DNA from: Nesterenkonia sp. LB17
Lineage (GTDB): Bacteria; Actinomycetota; Actinomycetes; Actinomycetales; Micrococcaceae
Assembly (NCBI RefSeq): GCF_022565915.1
Contig: NZ_JAJOYX010000006.1
Coordinates: forward strand, 97,075-161,074
Reading direction: 5' to 3'
Length of the DNA: 64,000 nucleotides
The position numbers and the translations under genes are program-made. The notes beneath the pieces were generated by a model. The model searched no databases. It worked only from the letters and a program-made list of their open reading frames with translations, and was not told the origin of the DNA. Shown in pieces: positions 25,282 through 34,073 of the stretch (its first letter is position 1; every line of letters starts with the position of its first letter).

Positions 25282-26052
25282 ATGAGTGAAGTTCAGTCCG
25301 TGGATCGCGCGGCGCAGATCCTGCAGCTGCTCAGTGTCGAGTCCCCGCTCAGCGTCAGTGAGATCTCCCGGCGCCTGCAGGTTCACCGGTCCACCGCCTC
25401 CCGGCTGATGGCGACGCTGGAGTCCCATGACCTGGTCGAGCAGGAGGGTCAGCGCGGAGCGTACCGGCTCGGGTTCGGGCTGCTCCGCCTGGCCAGCGCG
25501 GTGAGCGCCCGGGTGGACCTCTCCCGCGATGCCCAGGTGTGCTGCGACGCCGCTGCGGCTTCGCTGAACGAGACGGTCAACGTTGCGATCCTCGACGCCG
25601 GGTATGCGGTGACCATCACGCAGACGGTGGGGCAGCGGATGGTTGGCGTGGCCCGGCAGTACGTGGGTCAGCGCGCTCCGCTGCATGCCACCTCCACCGG
25701 CAAGGTGCTGCTGGCGCATTCCCCGGCCAGCGAGCAGGACCGGGTCCTCGGCGGAGCGTTGGAGGCATTCACCGCCTCCACCATCACTGCGACCGAGGTG
25801 CTGGCCGCCGAGCTGACCGCGGTGCGCCAGCGGGGCTGGGCCTCTGCGGTGGCTGAGTGGGAAGAGGGCATCAACGCCTTGGCGGTGCCGGTCCGCGGAC
25901 CGCAGGGTGGAGTGGTGGCGGCGTTCTCCACCACGGCACCGGCGTTCAGGCTGCCGGAGTCTGCCTTCGTCGAGCATGTGGCGATGCTGCGCGATGCCGC
26001 CGGGGAGCTCGAGCATCGACTGGGCTTCCTTCCTCATCCGAACCACCCCTGA
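25282..26052 (+). CDS. IclR family transcriptional regulator of the betaine island
   Basis: 256 aa. The N-terminus carries the winged helix-turn-helix (VDRAAQILQLLSVESPLSVSEISRRLQVHRSTASRLMATLE), and residues about 75-250 are the IclR effector domain with the LHATSTGKVLLAH block. It lies between the two transcription units it most likely controls: the ferredoxin/reductase/oxygenase operon and the oxidase genes. The shared inverted repeats before both units support this. The inducer is unknown; betaine, dimethylglycine or sarcosine would be logical. ATG at 25282; it is divergent from the ferredoxin gene. Confidence 0.93.
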   Translation: MSEVQSVDRAAQILQLLSVESPLSVSEISRRLQVHRSTASRLMATLESHDLVEQEGQRGAYRLGFGLLRLASAVSARVDLSRDAQVCCDAAAASLNETVNVAILDAGYAVTITQTVGQRMVGVARQYVGQRAPLHATSTGKVLLAHSPASEQDRVLGGALEAFTASTITATEVLAAELTAVRQRGWASAVAEWEEGINALAVPVRGPQGGVVAAFSTTAPAFRLPESAFVEHVAMLRDAAGELEHRLGFLPHPNHP

Positions 26053-26156
26053 CGGCACGGCTCCGTTGCGGGGGACGCGTCCCCGGCGGATCAATTCTGA
26101 CCGACCCCTTGTCCGGGCCTCGAGGTATCCCTAGGCTGGTGCGTAATACACCATAG

Positions 26157-26175
26157 TGTTGCGAACTAAGCAACA
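26157..26175. promoter_or_regulatory. Inverted repeat TGTTGC-N7-GCAACA, candidate IclR operator (copy 2)
   Basis: Arms TGTTGC (26157-26162) and GCAACA (26170-26175) with the same 7-bp spacing as the copy at 25121. It lies 28-46 bp before the dimethylglycine oxidase ATG, where it would overlap or follow the promoter. The conserved spacing across two promoters makes chance unlikely. Confidence 0.7.
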
Positions 26176-26202
26176 GTAGGTGGCGGCTGAGGGAGCAGGG
26201 AC

Positions 26203-28833
26203 ATGGCGCAGCACTCCGGGGGTCCGCGCGTGGTGATCGTGGGCCTCGGCGTCGTCGGCGCGGCGGTGGCTGATGAACTGGTGCTGCGCGGCTGGACCGA
26301 CGTCACCGTGGTGGAGCAGGGGCCCCTGTTCGAGACCGGCGGCTCGAGTTCACATGCTCCTGGCTTCGTCTTCCAGACCTCCCCGAACCGCGCGATGACG
26401 CAGCTGGCTCAGCGCACGCTGAGGAAGCTCGACGGCTTGAGCGTGAACGGGGAGTGGGTCTCCAAGCGGGTGGGCGGCATCGAGCTCGCCACCACCGAGG
26501 AGCGGCTGCGCGAGCTGCGCCGCCGACAGGGCTTCGCGCAGTCCTGGGGCGTGCCGGCCCAGCTGATCCCACCGGAGCAGATCGCCGCGCTCTGGCCCGG
26601 GCTGGACACCACCGGACTGCTCGGCGGGCTGCACACCCCGACCGACGCCGTGGTGAAGGGTGTGCGCGCGGTGGAGTTCCAGGCCCGGCGAGCCGAGACC
26701 GGGGGAGCCACGCTGCTGCCCTGGACCCGGGTCTCTGCGGTGAACACCTCAGGCTCACAGGTGACCGGAGTCCAGATCTGTCCCGTCGATGTCGAGGGAT
26801 CCGGCGTCGACACGAGCGAGACCCTGCCCGCCGACGTCGTCCTGCTCTGCGCCGGACTCTGGGGACCGGGGATGGCGCGCGATCAGCTGGGGCTGGAGCT
26901 GCCGATGCTGCCTGTGGAGCACGGATTCGGGTTCAGCCTGCCCGTCTCCACCGGGGTCGACGCGGCCACCGAGGTCGTGAAGCCGATGCTGCGGCATCAG
27001 GACTGCGCGATGTACCTGCGCGAGTGGGGGGATCGGATCGCCGTGGGCGCCTATGAGCATCGACCGCTGCCGGTGGCCCCGGATCAGATCGCCGCCGCGG
27101 AGGACTTCGCCCGCACCGGGATCCACCCGGCCGTGCACCCCTTCACCGCCGAGGACTTCACCCCCACCTGGGCCGAGGCGCAGCGCCTGCTGCCCCAGCT
27201 GGCCAGGGGCGGGGAGGGTGCGGCGGGACTGGACGCCGCGCGCAGCTTCAACGGGATCTTCTCCTTCACCCCCGACGGCGGTCCCCTGCTGGGGCCCGTG
27301 CCGGGCACCGCCGGGCTGTGGATGGCCCAATCGGTCTGGGTCACCCAGTCGGCCGGCGTCGGTGAGGTGATGGCGGACTGGATGACCACCGGAGACCCCG
27401 GCATCGACACCCACGGTCTGGACCTGGGTCGCTTCGACCCCGCGGTGGTCTCCTCCCGCTGGGCCCAGGAGCAGGGCGAGGAGTCCTACGACGAGGTCTA
27501 CGACATCATCCACCCCAAGGCCACCACCCTGCGGATGCGCGGGCTGCGCACCTCGGCCTTCCACCCGCGGCAGCAGGAGCTCGGCGCGGTCTTCGAATCC
27601 GCCGCCGGCTGGGAGCGGCCGCTGTGGTTCGAGTCCAACCAGGGACTGGGCGAGGCGCGGCTCGGCGACCAGCCGCTCCCGGATCGAGACGCCTGGTCGG
27701 GCAGGCACTGGAGCCCGATCGCGGCCCGCGAGGCCCGGCACCTGCGCGAACACGTGGGGCTGGTGGACATGTCCTCGCTGTCGCGACTGCAGCTGCACAG
27801 CACAGGCCACAGCACCACCGACGGCGCTCAACCCTGCACCGCCGTCGATGCCGACGCTGATCCAGAAGGGCACGGCGCCACCGCCTTCCTGCTGGACCTG
27901 CACGCCCGCGGGCTGCTCAGCCGGCGCCCGAGCAGGACCGTGGGCGGCATCGTCTATGCGTTGCTGCTCGATGAGCGAGGACGTGTGCTCTCCGACATCA
28001 CCCTGGCCCGGACCGGGCCGCAGAGCTATCACCTGGGCATCAACGGCCCCCTGGACACCGCCTGGCTCCGCGCCCGGATCGCGGAGCATCAGCCGGCCGC
28101 AGGGGAGACCCTGCAGCTCACCGATGCCGGCACCGGCGCCTGCGGCCTGGGCCTGTGGGGACCACAGGCGCGCACCGTGCTGCAGAAGCTCGTCGCGGAG
28201 GACCTCTCCGATGAGCACTTCAAGTTCTACCGTGCCCGGCAGCTGCGGGTGGCAGGGGTTCCGGTGCTCGCCCTGCGGCTGAGCTACGTCGGGGAGCTCG
28301 GCTGGGAGCTCTACGCCCCGGCGGAGTTCGGCAGGTTCCTCTGGGACGCGCTGATGGACGCCGGCCAGGCGCAGCAGATCCGCCCCGTGGGGCGGCGCGC
28401 GTTCGAGAGCCTGCGGCTGGAGAAGGGCTTCCGACTCTGGGGAACCGACATGACCCGGGAGCACACCCCCGTCGAGGCCGGGGTGGACTTCGCCGTCACC
28501 GGGGAGGCGGCGAAGAAGCTCGCCGCGCTCGGGGCTGATGTGCCGCGGCGCCGTCTGCAGTGTCTGGTGCTGGAAGACCCGGCGCAGGTGCTCCTCGGGC
28601 ACGAACCGGTCTTCGCCCCCGGCGGGACCGACCCGCTGGGCTATGTCACCAGCGCGGATCAGGGTTATACGGTGGGAGAGTCCATCGCCTACGCCTGGCT
28701 GGAGGGTGCGGCCCAGGGTGCGGCACGCAGCATCGGAGATCCGGTGGAGATCGCCTGTTTCGGGGAACGGCTGCCGGCCGTCGTCGCCGCGGAGCCGCGC
28801 TTCGATCCGGGCAGCACCAGGATGAGGGGATGA
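26203..28833 (+). CDS. dmg: Dimethylglycine oxidase (FAD domain plus folate-binding GcvT domain)
   Basis: 876 aa, close to the ~830 residues of Arthrobacter globiformis dimethylglycine oxidase. Residues 9-25 are the FAD motif (VVIVGLGVVGAAVADEL); H51 in GGSSSHAPGFVFQTS matches the histidine that carries covalent FAD. The C-terminal half, from about residue 480, is a GcvT-like tetrahydrofolate domain (SYVGELGWELYAPAEFG, RLEKGFRLWGTDMTREHTPVEAG). It oxidises dimethylglycine to sarcosine, makes hydrogen peroxide and passes the methyl carbon to folate. A sarcosine dehydrogenase-like role is possible but the oxidase gene follows. Ends by ATGA overlap with the sarcosine oxidase gene. Confidence 0.88.
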   Translation: MAQHSGGPRVVIVGLGVVGAAVADELVLRGWTDVTVVEQGPLFETGGSSSHAPGFVFQTSPNRAMTQLAQRTLRKLDGLSVNGEWVSKRVGGIELATTEERLRELRRRQGFAQSWGVPAQLIPPEQIAALWPGLDTTGLLGGLHTPTDAVVKGVRAVEFQARRAETGGATLLPWTRVSAVNTSGSQVTGVQICPVDVEGSGVDTSETLPADVVLLCAGLWGPGMARDQLGLELPMLPVEHGFGFSLPVSTGVDAATEVVKPMLRHQDCAMYLREWGDRIAVGAYEHRPLPVAPDQIAAAEDFARTGIHPAVHPFTAEDFTPTWAEAQRLLPQLARGGEGAAGLDAARSFNGIFSFTPDGGPLLGPVPGTAGLWMAQSVWVTQSAGVGEVMADWMTTGDPGIDTHGLDLGRFDPAVVSSRWAQEQGEESYDEVYDIIHPKATTLRMRGLRTSAFHPRQQELGAVFESAAGWERPLWFESNQGLGEARLGDQPLPDRDAWSGRHWSPIAAREARHLREHVGLVDMSSLSRLQLHSTGHSTTDGAQPCTAVDADADPEGHGATAFLLDLHARGLLSRRPSRTVGGIVYALLLDERGRVLSDITLARTGPQSYHLGINGPLDTAWLRARIAEHQPAAGETLQLTDAGTGACGLGLWGPQARTVLQKLVAEDLSDEHFKFYRARQLRVAGVPVLALRLSYVGELGWELYAPAEFGRFLWDALMDAGQAQQIRPVGRRAFESLRLEKGFRLWGTDMTREHTPVEAGVDFAVTGEAAKKLAALGADVPRRRLQCLVLEDPAQVLLGHEPVFAPGGTDPLGYVTSADQGYTVGESIAYAWLEGAAQGAARSIGDPVEIACFGERLPAVVAAEPRFDPGSTRMRG

Positions 28834-29999
28834 GCATGCAGGGTTCAGCCGACTATGACGTGATCGTGATCGGACTGGGATCCATGGGCGGTGCCGCGGC
28901 GAACGCGCTCGCCGAACGGGGCGCCCGGGTGCTGGGACTGGAGACCTACCAGCCGGGGCACGACCAGGGGTCCGCCCACGGCGGGACTCGGATCATCCGA
29001 CAGTCCTATTTCGAGGACTCCGCCTATGTGCCGCTGCTCTTCAGCTCCTATGCCGGATTCCGCAAGCTGGAAGAGGAGTCTGGACGCGACCTGATGCAGC
29101 TCTGCGGGGGCATCTACATCGGGCACCCGGAATCCAAGACCTTCGCCGGCTCGCATGCGGCAGCCCTGGAACACGGGCTCGACCATGAGGTGCTCACCGC
29201 CGCCCAGATCCGCGAACGCTTCCCGACCATGGACCCCCACGACGAGGCCATGGGCCTCTATGAGGCCAACGCCGGCTATGTGCGACCAGAAGAGACGGTC
29301 CGCGCCAACGCCGAGGTCGCCGCACGCAAGGGCGCCGAGCTGCACTTCGAAGAACCGGTCCGCTGGTGGTCCGCCGACGGAGAGGGCGTCACCGTGCGCA
29401 CCAGCGCGGGCAGCTACCGGGCCGCGCGGCTGGTGATCACCCCCGGCGCCTGGGCGCCAGAGCTGCTCGCCGGGATGCGGCTTCCGCTGAGCGTGGAGCG
29501 GATGGTCTTCCACTGGTTCGCCCCCGACTTCGACGCCGTCCCCTACCCCGCCTGGAGCGAGGAACAGCATCCGGTCTACGTGGAGCAGACGTGTGAGAAC
29601 CTGCAGATCTACGGGTTCCCGATGACCGACGGACCCGACGGGGGCTTCAAGCTCGGCTTCTTCCGTGAAGGCATCCCCACCACTGCGAACACCATCGATC
29701 GCAGCATCTACCCGGCCGAGAACGTGCGCATGCAGGCCCGCGCGCGGGAGCTGTTCCCACACCTGAGCGGGGATGTGGTCCAGGCCAAGACCTGTCTGTA
29801 CACGGTGACCCCGGACGAGCACTTCGTCATCGGCCTGCATCCTGAGCATCCCCAGGTCTCGGTGGCCTGCGGCTTCTCCGGCCACGGCTTCAAATTCGTG
29901 CCGGTGGTCGGAGAGATCCTGGCCGATCTGGCGCTGGACGGGCACACCGCGCACCCCATCGGGCTCTTCGACCCGCAGCGCAGTAGTCTGCAGGGATGA
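28830..29999 (+). CDS. soxA: Monomeric sarcosine oxidase (MSOX/N-methyltryptophan oxidase family)
   Basis: 389 aa, the family size. FAD motif VIVIGLGSMGGAAANALAERG at residues 11-31; C322 in AKTCLYTVTPDEHF matches the cysteine that binds FAD covalently in Bacillus MSOX (C315). Other conserved blocks: GTRIIRQSY and CGFSGHGFKFVP. It converts sarcosine to glycine, formaldehyde and hydrogen peroxide, the last step of betaine demethylation. ATG at 28830 overlaps the dimethylglycine oxidase stop, and its own stop overlaps the ATG of the aldo/keto reductase, so all three are coupled. N-methyltryptophan oxidase is the main alternative; context favours sarcosine. Confidence 0.9.
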   Translation: MSMQGSADYDVIVIGLGSMGGAAANALAERGARVLGLETYQPGHDQGSAHGGTRIIRQSYFEDSAYVPLLFSSYAGFRKLEEESGRDLMQLCGGIYIGHPESKTFAGSHAAALEHGLDHEVLTAAQIRERFPTMDPHDEAMGLYEANAGYVRPEETVRANAEVAARKGAELHFEEPVRWWSADGEGVTVRTSAGSYRAARLVITPGAWAPELLAGMRLPLSVERMVFHWFAPDFDAVPYPAWSEEQHPVYVEQTCENLQIYGFPMTDGPDGGFKLGFFREGIPTTANTIDRSIYPAENVRMQARARELFPHLSGDVVQAKTCLYTVTPDEHFVIGLHPEHPQVSVACGFSGHGFKFVPVVGEILADLALDGHTAHPIGLFDPQRSSLQG

Positions 30000-30925
30000 G
30001 GACCATCGAACTGCCCGCCGCCGGACGCTCCACCTCCCAGCTGGTGCTGGGACTGATGCGGATCGCGGACAAGACCGACCAACAGGTCCGGGAGCTCTAT
30101 GACCGTGCCCGAGCGGCCGGGGTGGACTTCCTTGATCATGCCGACATCTATGGGGAGACCCCGCACCAGTGCGAACGCCGTTTCGCCGAGGCGGTCAAGC
30201 TCACCAGCGCCGAACGCGACGAGGTGCTGATCCAGTCCAAGGTCGGCATCGTCAAGGACGGCCCCTTCTACGACTTCTCCTATGAGCACATCATCACCGA
30301 GGTGGAGGAATCGCTGCGGTCGCTGCAGACCGATCACCTCGACCTCCTGCTCCTGCACCGGCCCGACCCCCTGGTCGAGCCCGCCGAGGTGGCCCGGGCC
30401 TTCGACGAGCTCCAGTCCGCCGGGAAGGTGCGCCACTTCGGAGTCTCCAACCACACGGTGGGACAGATCGAGCTGCTCCGCACCGCGGTGACCCAGCCGC
30501 TGGTGGTCAACCAGATTCAGCTATCCCTGGTCCACGCCCCGATCCTCACCGAGGGCGCCCAGGCCAACACCCTGGGCCAGACCGGCGCGGTCACCCCGGC
30601 CGGGGCCGACATCGTCGAGTACTGCCGCCGGCACGCGATCACGCTCCAGGCATGGTCGCCGTTTCAGTCACCCAGCGGGGTGTTCCTGGACAACCCGGAC
30701 TACCCCGAGCTCAACACTGTGCTGGAGCGGCTGGCGCAGCAGCACGGGGTCACTCCGACCGGGATCGCCACAGCCTGGCTGACCCGGCACCCCGCCGACA
30801 TCCAGGTGGTGCTCGGCACCACCCAGGGCAGCCGGGTGGAAGAGGCCGCCGCTGGGTCCGAGATCAGGCTTTCGCGCCGGGAGTGGTACGAGCTGCTGGT
30901 CGCGGCCGGGCACCGGCTTCCCTGA
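29996..30925 (+). CDS. Aldo/keto reductase, YdhF-like
   Basis: 309 aa. Barrel signature VDFLDHADIYGETPHQCERRF (catalytic Asp and Tyr), Lys in VLIQSKVGIV and His in LLLLHRPDPLVEP match the aldo/keto reductase family; the VVLGTTQGSRVEEAA end binds NADPH. YdhF-type members have broad carbonyl substrates. Coupled to the sarcosine oxidase gene by an ATGA overlap, so it may handle an aldehyde produced in betaine breakdown (formaldehyde is an unlikely direct substrate). Physiological role unproven. Confidence 0.88.
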   Translation: MRTIELPAAGRSTSQLVLGLMRIADKTDQQVRELYDRARAAGVDFLDHADIYGETPHQCERRFAEAVKLTSAERDEVLIQSKVGIVKDGPFYDFSYEHIITEVEESLRSLQTDHLDLLLLHRPDPLVEPAEVARAFDELQSAGKVRHFGVSNHTVGQIELLRTAVTQPLVVNQIQLSLVHAPILTEGAQANTLGQTGAVTPAGADIVEYCRRHAITLQAWSPFQSPSGVFLDNPDYPELNTVLERLAQQHGVTPTGIATAWLTRHPADIQVVLGTTQGSRVEEAAAGSEIRLSRREWYELLVAAGHRLP

Positions 30926-30992
30926 GGGCTGGAACCTCTGAGCTTCATCAGCTTCTGAGGACACCGTGTCTCTGCCCGACGCGGGGCGCAGC

Positions 30993-31625
30993 TCAGGCGC
31001 GGTAGCGTCCGGGGCGATGGTTCAGCGCCAGCACCAGGTTCAGCAGCACCGCGCCCAGCGCGGAGTAGAGCACATTCAGCGGGGCGACGACGGTCAGCGC
31101 CAGCAGGATGACCACCACGTCCAGGCTCATCTGCACATATCCGGCGCGCAGACCCAGCCGCTCCTGCGCCACGAGGGCCACGATGTTGAACCCGCCCAGG
31201 CTCGCCCCGTGGCGGAAGATCGCGAGCAGCCCCATGCCGATCACGATATTGCCCGCCGGCACCCCGTAGAGCGGGTTGAGCTCGGGCAGGGCCAGCATCG
31301 GTCCGTGCAGCAGCGCGTAGCCCGAGACGATCGCGACGGCGGCAACGGTCTTGAGCGTGAAGGTCCAGCCCTTCTTCCAGATGGCCAGCGCGAAGAAGGG
31401 CACATTCACCAGCAGGAAGAGCCAGGAGAAGTTCAACGGGGTCGCGTAGGTCAGCAGCAGCGCAAGCCCTGCGGTGCCCCCGGTGACCGCCTCGGACTGC
31501 TGGAGCACATAGAGGCCCAGGGACGCGAGGAAGGTGCCGATCAGCACGCCGAAGACGTCTTCGGCGGGTGAATGCGGGATGGTTCTCTCCTCTGGCCAAG
31601 GAGGAACGTTCTGGGATCCGGACAT
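30993..31625 (-). CDS. YitT family membrane protein
   Basis: 210 aa with five to six hydrophobic helices. Blocks such as GVLIGTFLASLGLYVLQQSEAVTGGTAGLALLL and GMGLLAIFRHGASLGGFNIVALVAQERLG are typical of the YitT/DUF161 family, whose function is not well defined. ATG at 31623-31625 is used because family similarity starts soon after it; the frame is open to 31670 (TTG) without a ribosome site. Lies alone, converging on the betaine island. Confidence 0.88.
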   Translation of the reverse strand: MSGSQNVPPWPEERTIPHSPAEDVFGVLIGTFLASLGLYVLQQSEAVTGGTAGLALLLTYATPLNFSWLFLLVNVPFFALAIWKKGWTFTLKTVAAVAIVSGYALLHGPMLALPELNPLYGVPAGNIVIGMGLLAIFRHGASLGGFNIVALVAQERLGLRAGYVQMSLDVVVILLALTVVAPLNVLYSALGAVLLNLVLALNHRPGRYRA

Positions 31626-31795
31626 GAGCGTCAGCCTATAGCGGGTCAACCCCGGTTCAGCGCGGAACAACGGGCTAAGTGAGCACCGTCACGGCGGCCG
31701 GGTGGTTGCGTATGGCATTCATCTGTAGGCGCCGCGCAGCATCGGCGGCGTAAGCTGGAGCTCCAAGACTTCAACGGCGAATCGAGGACACCCCC

Positions 31796-32317
31796 ATGGA
31801 TCCTGTGACACCTGCGCATGCGGCCCAGTACGGCGAGAACGGCGCAGAGGATCTCTCTTATGATCCCGAGTTCTGCGGACGTGTGGTCTGCGCGCGCGAC
31901 GTCATCCGCGCGCTGCCCATGGTGGTCTTCGAGTTCCTCGCGGACCCCGCGCTGCAGGTCGAGTTCGACGGCAATGACAACCTCGCGAAGGCCGAGGCCG
32001 GCCAGCGGGTGCGCGGCGTCGGCGATGTCTTCCGCATGGAGCTCACCAACGGCAAGGTGCGGGAGAACCACGTGGTGGAGTTCCTCGAGGGGCAGCTCAT
32101 CGCCTGGAAGCCCTCCACCCTGGGTGAGGCGCCAGCCGGTCATCTCTGGCGCTGGTCGCTGGCGGCCACCGAGGACGGTGGCACCGAGGTCACCCACACC
32201 TATGACTGGTCCCAGCTGCATGACGAGCAGCGGCTTGCCCGTGCCAGGTCCACGAGCTCCGCGACTCTGGCCCGATCTGTTGCGCGCCTGAAGACCGTGG
32301 TGGAGACCTCCGCCTAA
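31796..32317 (+). CDS. SRPBCC family protein
   Basis: 173 aa. The pattern RDVIRALPMVVFEFLADPALQVEFDGND, then RVRGVGDVFRMELTNGK and EDGGTEVTHTYDWSQL, fits the polyketide cyclase/dehydrase branch of SRPBCC proteins, which bind small hydrophobic ligands. Ligand unknown. ATG 31796. The Nudix gene follows 11 bp after its stop on the same strand. Confidence 0.82.
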   Translation: MDPVTPAHAAQYGENGAEDLSYDPEFCGRVVCARDVIRALPMVVFEFLADPALQVEFDGNDNLAKAEAGQRVRGVGDVFRMELTNGKVRENHVVEFLEGQLIAWKPSTLGEAPAGHLWRWSLAATEDGGTEVTHTYDWSQLHDEQRLARARSTSSATLARSVARLKTVVETSA

Positions 32318-32328
32318 GCTTGGGCTCC

Positions 32329-32811
<483 letters not shown>

Positions 32812-32865
32812 GCAAAACGTATGACGGGCGTCTGAGCAGGACCTTCGCCGCATCTCGCGTGGGGA

Positions 32866-32905
32866 GATGCGCGCAGAGGCAGTGAGGAGGGCCCCTGCGC
32901 GCATC
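32866..32905. terminator. Long inverted repeat between convergent genes
   Basis: GATGCGCGCAG (32866-32876) and CTGCGCGCATC (32895-32905) are perfect 11-bp arms with an 18-nt loop, located between the Nudix gene (ending 32811) and the converging flippase-like gene (ending 33137). Suitable as a bidirectional terminator; no T-run. Confidence 0.6.
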
Positions 32906-33054
32906 GCGCTTCCCATCGCGCAAGGCCATTAGAACACCTATTCTACAGCCCGGCAAGCGTCCAGGTTGAAACGTCGAAGTTCTGTTCTATCGACGCTTTC
33001 TGTGAGAAATCTGTCAGAACGCAGGTTCGATGCGAACGCGCTGTCCCGAGTTCC

Positions 33055-33139
33055 GGCCGGCACCCCGACCGGTGTCTCGGGCGCCGTTCCAGACGGTGTT
33101 CCAACCGGATCTCCAGCCGGTCCCTGAGCCGGTCCTTCA
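33055..33139. repeat. Degenerate 12-bp tandem repeat, about seven units
   Basis: On the minus strand the units are of the type CTSRRGRACCGG (for example CTGAAGGACCGG, CTCAGGGACCGG, CTGGAGATCCGG). The array begins at the stop codon of the flippase-like gene (33137-33139) and runs 3' of it. In one frame it would encode an LxDR repeat (LKDRLRDRLEIRLEHRLERR). See the finding. Confidence 0.6.
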
Positions 33140-34069
33140 GGCGGAGCCTCGACCCTCGCGCCGGTCCCTGACCCGCCGGGCCCGCTCCAGCCGGGGGAGC
33201 ACGCGCAGGGCCAGGATGATCGCCCCGGGCAGGGTGGAGGCCAGCGCCAGCAGGCCATAGCTGATCGAAGCCGTCACGCCGAGGTGCGGGGCGAATCCGG
33301 CGAGCGAGAATGCCCATGCGGCCGCGGCTTCACGGGGTCCCCAGCCGCCGAATCCCAGCGGGACCGACATTCCGGCGATCGCGACTGCCGCCAGTCCGGG
33401 GGCCCAGGCCAGCGGAATCGTGGGGGTCACCACGAGAATCGTCAGCGCGAACAGTGCGGCGAAGGCCGCCCATCCGGTGGCGGAGAGCAGCACCACCTGA
33501 ATGAGGTCACCACGAGAGAGCGGCTTCAGCCAGCGCCAGGCCACGACGACGGCGGCGGTCGCGACGCCCAACGAGGCGAGCCCCGCGAGCGGCGCCAGCA
33601 CCAGGAGGGTCAGTCCAGCAGCGATGAACGCCACCGCGGTGCCCATCAGCCGCTCAGCGGCCATGGCCGCGAACGCCCGGCGCAGCGCGCTGCCGCCAGC
33701 CTCGACCTCGGCGTCGCTGCTGTCGTCGGCCGCCCGCAGCGCGTCCCCTGCCAGCCCCCCGGGGAGCACCCCGTTGAGGAAGGCCGCCTGCCAGCAGCGT
33801 GCGATCGCGGGGCCGACGCCGATGCTGATCCGGTGGTGGCGGGCGATCACGCGCCAGCGCAGGGCCTGGGTGAGCACACCGATCCCGCCGAGCAGCGCTG
33901 CGGCGGGGAAGATCCACACCGGGAGCAGCCTGAACGCGTCCACGAACGGGGTCATGCCCCACTGGGCGGCGAGGAAGCCGAAGATGCCCAGCGTGATCGC
34001 GACCTGCAGCCCGGCGAAGAGGAAGGTGTGTCCCCTGCGGACGGTCTGGCTGCGCTGGTCGAGGCTCAT
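33137..34069 (-). CDS. Flippase-like integral membrane protein (lysylphosphatidylglycerol synthase TM family)
   Basis: 310 aa with about eight hydrophobic helices. Motifs ALRWRVIARHHRISIGVGPAI, NGVLPGGLAGDALRA and GFGGWGPREAAAAWAF are characteristic of the UPF0104/AglD-type membrane family found in MprF and glycolipid flippases. ATG at 34067-34069; the methyltransferase stop is 4 bp upstream. Last gene of the operon of CDP-alcohol phosphotransferase, GT4 and methyltransferase genes, so it may move the lipid-linked product across the membrane (inference). Confidence 0.85.
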   Translation of the reverse strand: MSLDQRSQTVRRGHTFLFAGLQVAITLGIFGFLAAQWGMTPFVDAFRLLPVWIFPAAALLGGIGVLTQALRWRVIARHHRISIGVGPAIARCWQAAFLNGVLPGGLAGDALRAADDSSDAEVEAGGSALRRAFAAMAAERLMGTAVAFIAAGLTLLVLAPLAGLASLGVATAAVVVAWRWLKPLSRGDLIQVVLLSATGWAAFAALFALTILVVTPTIPLAWAPGLAAVAIAGMSVPLGFGGWGPREAAAAWAFSLAGFAPHLGVTASISYGLLALASTLPGAIILALRVLPRLERARRVRDRREGRGSA

Positions 34070-34073
34070 CGCG

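Noticed and set aside
32943..33317. A minus-strand frame encoding an LxDR repeat protein
   Set aside because: It is generated by the 12-bp tandem repeat and overlaps the flippase-like gene; no start with a ribosome site. Kept only as a possible frameshifted tail.
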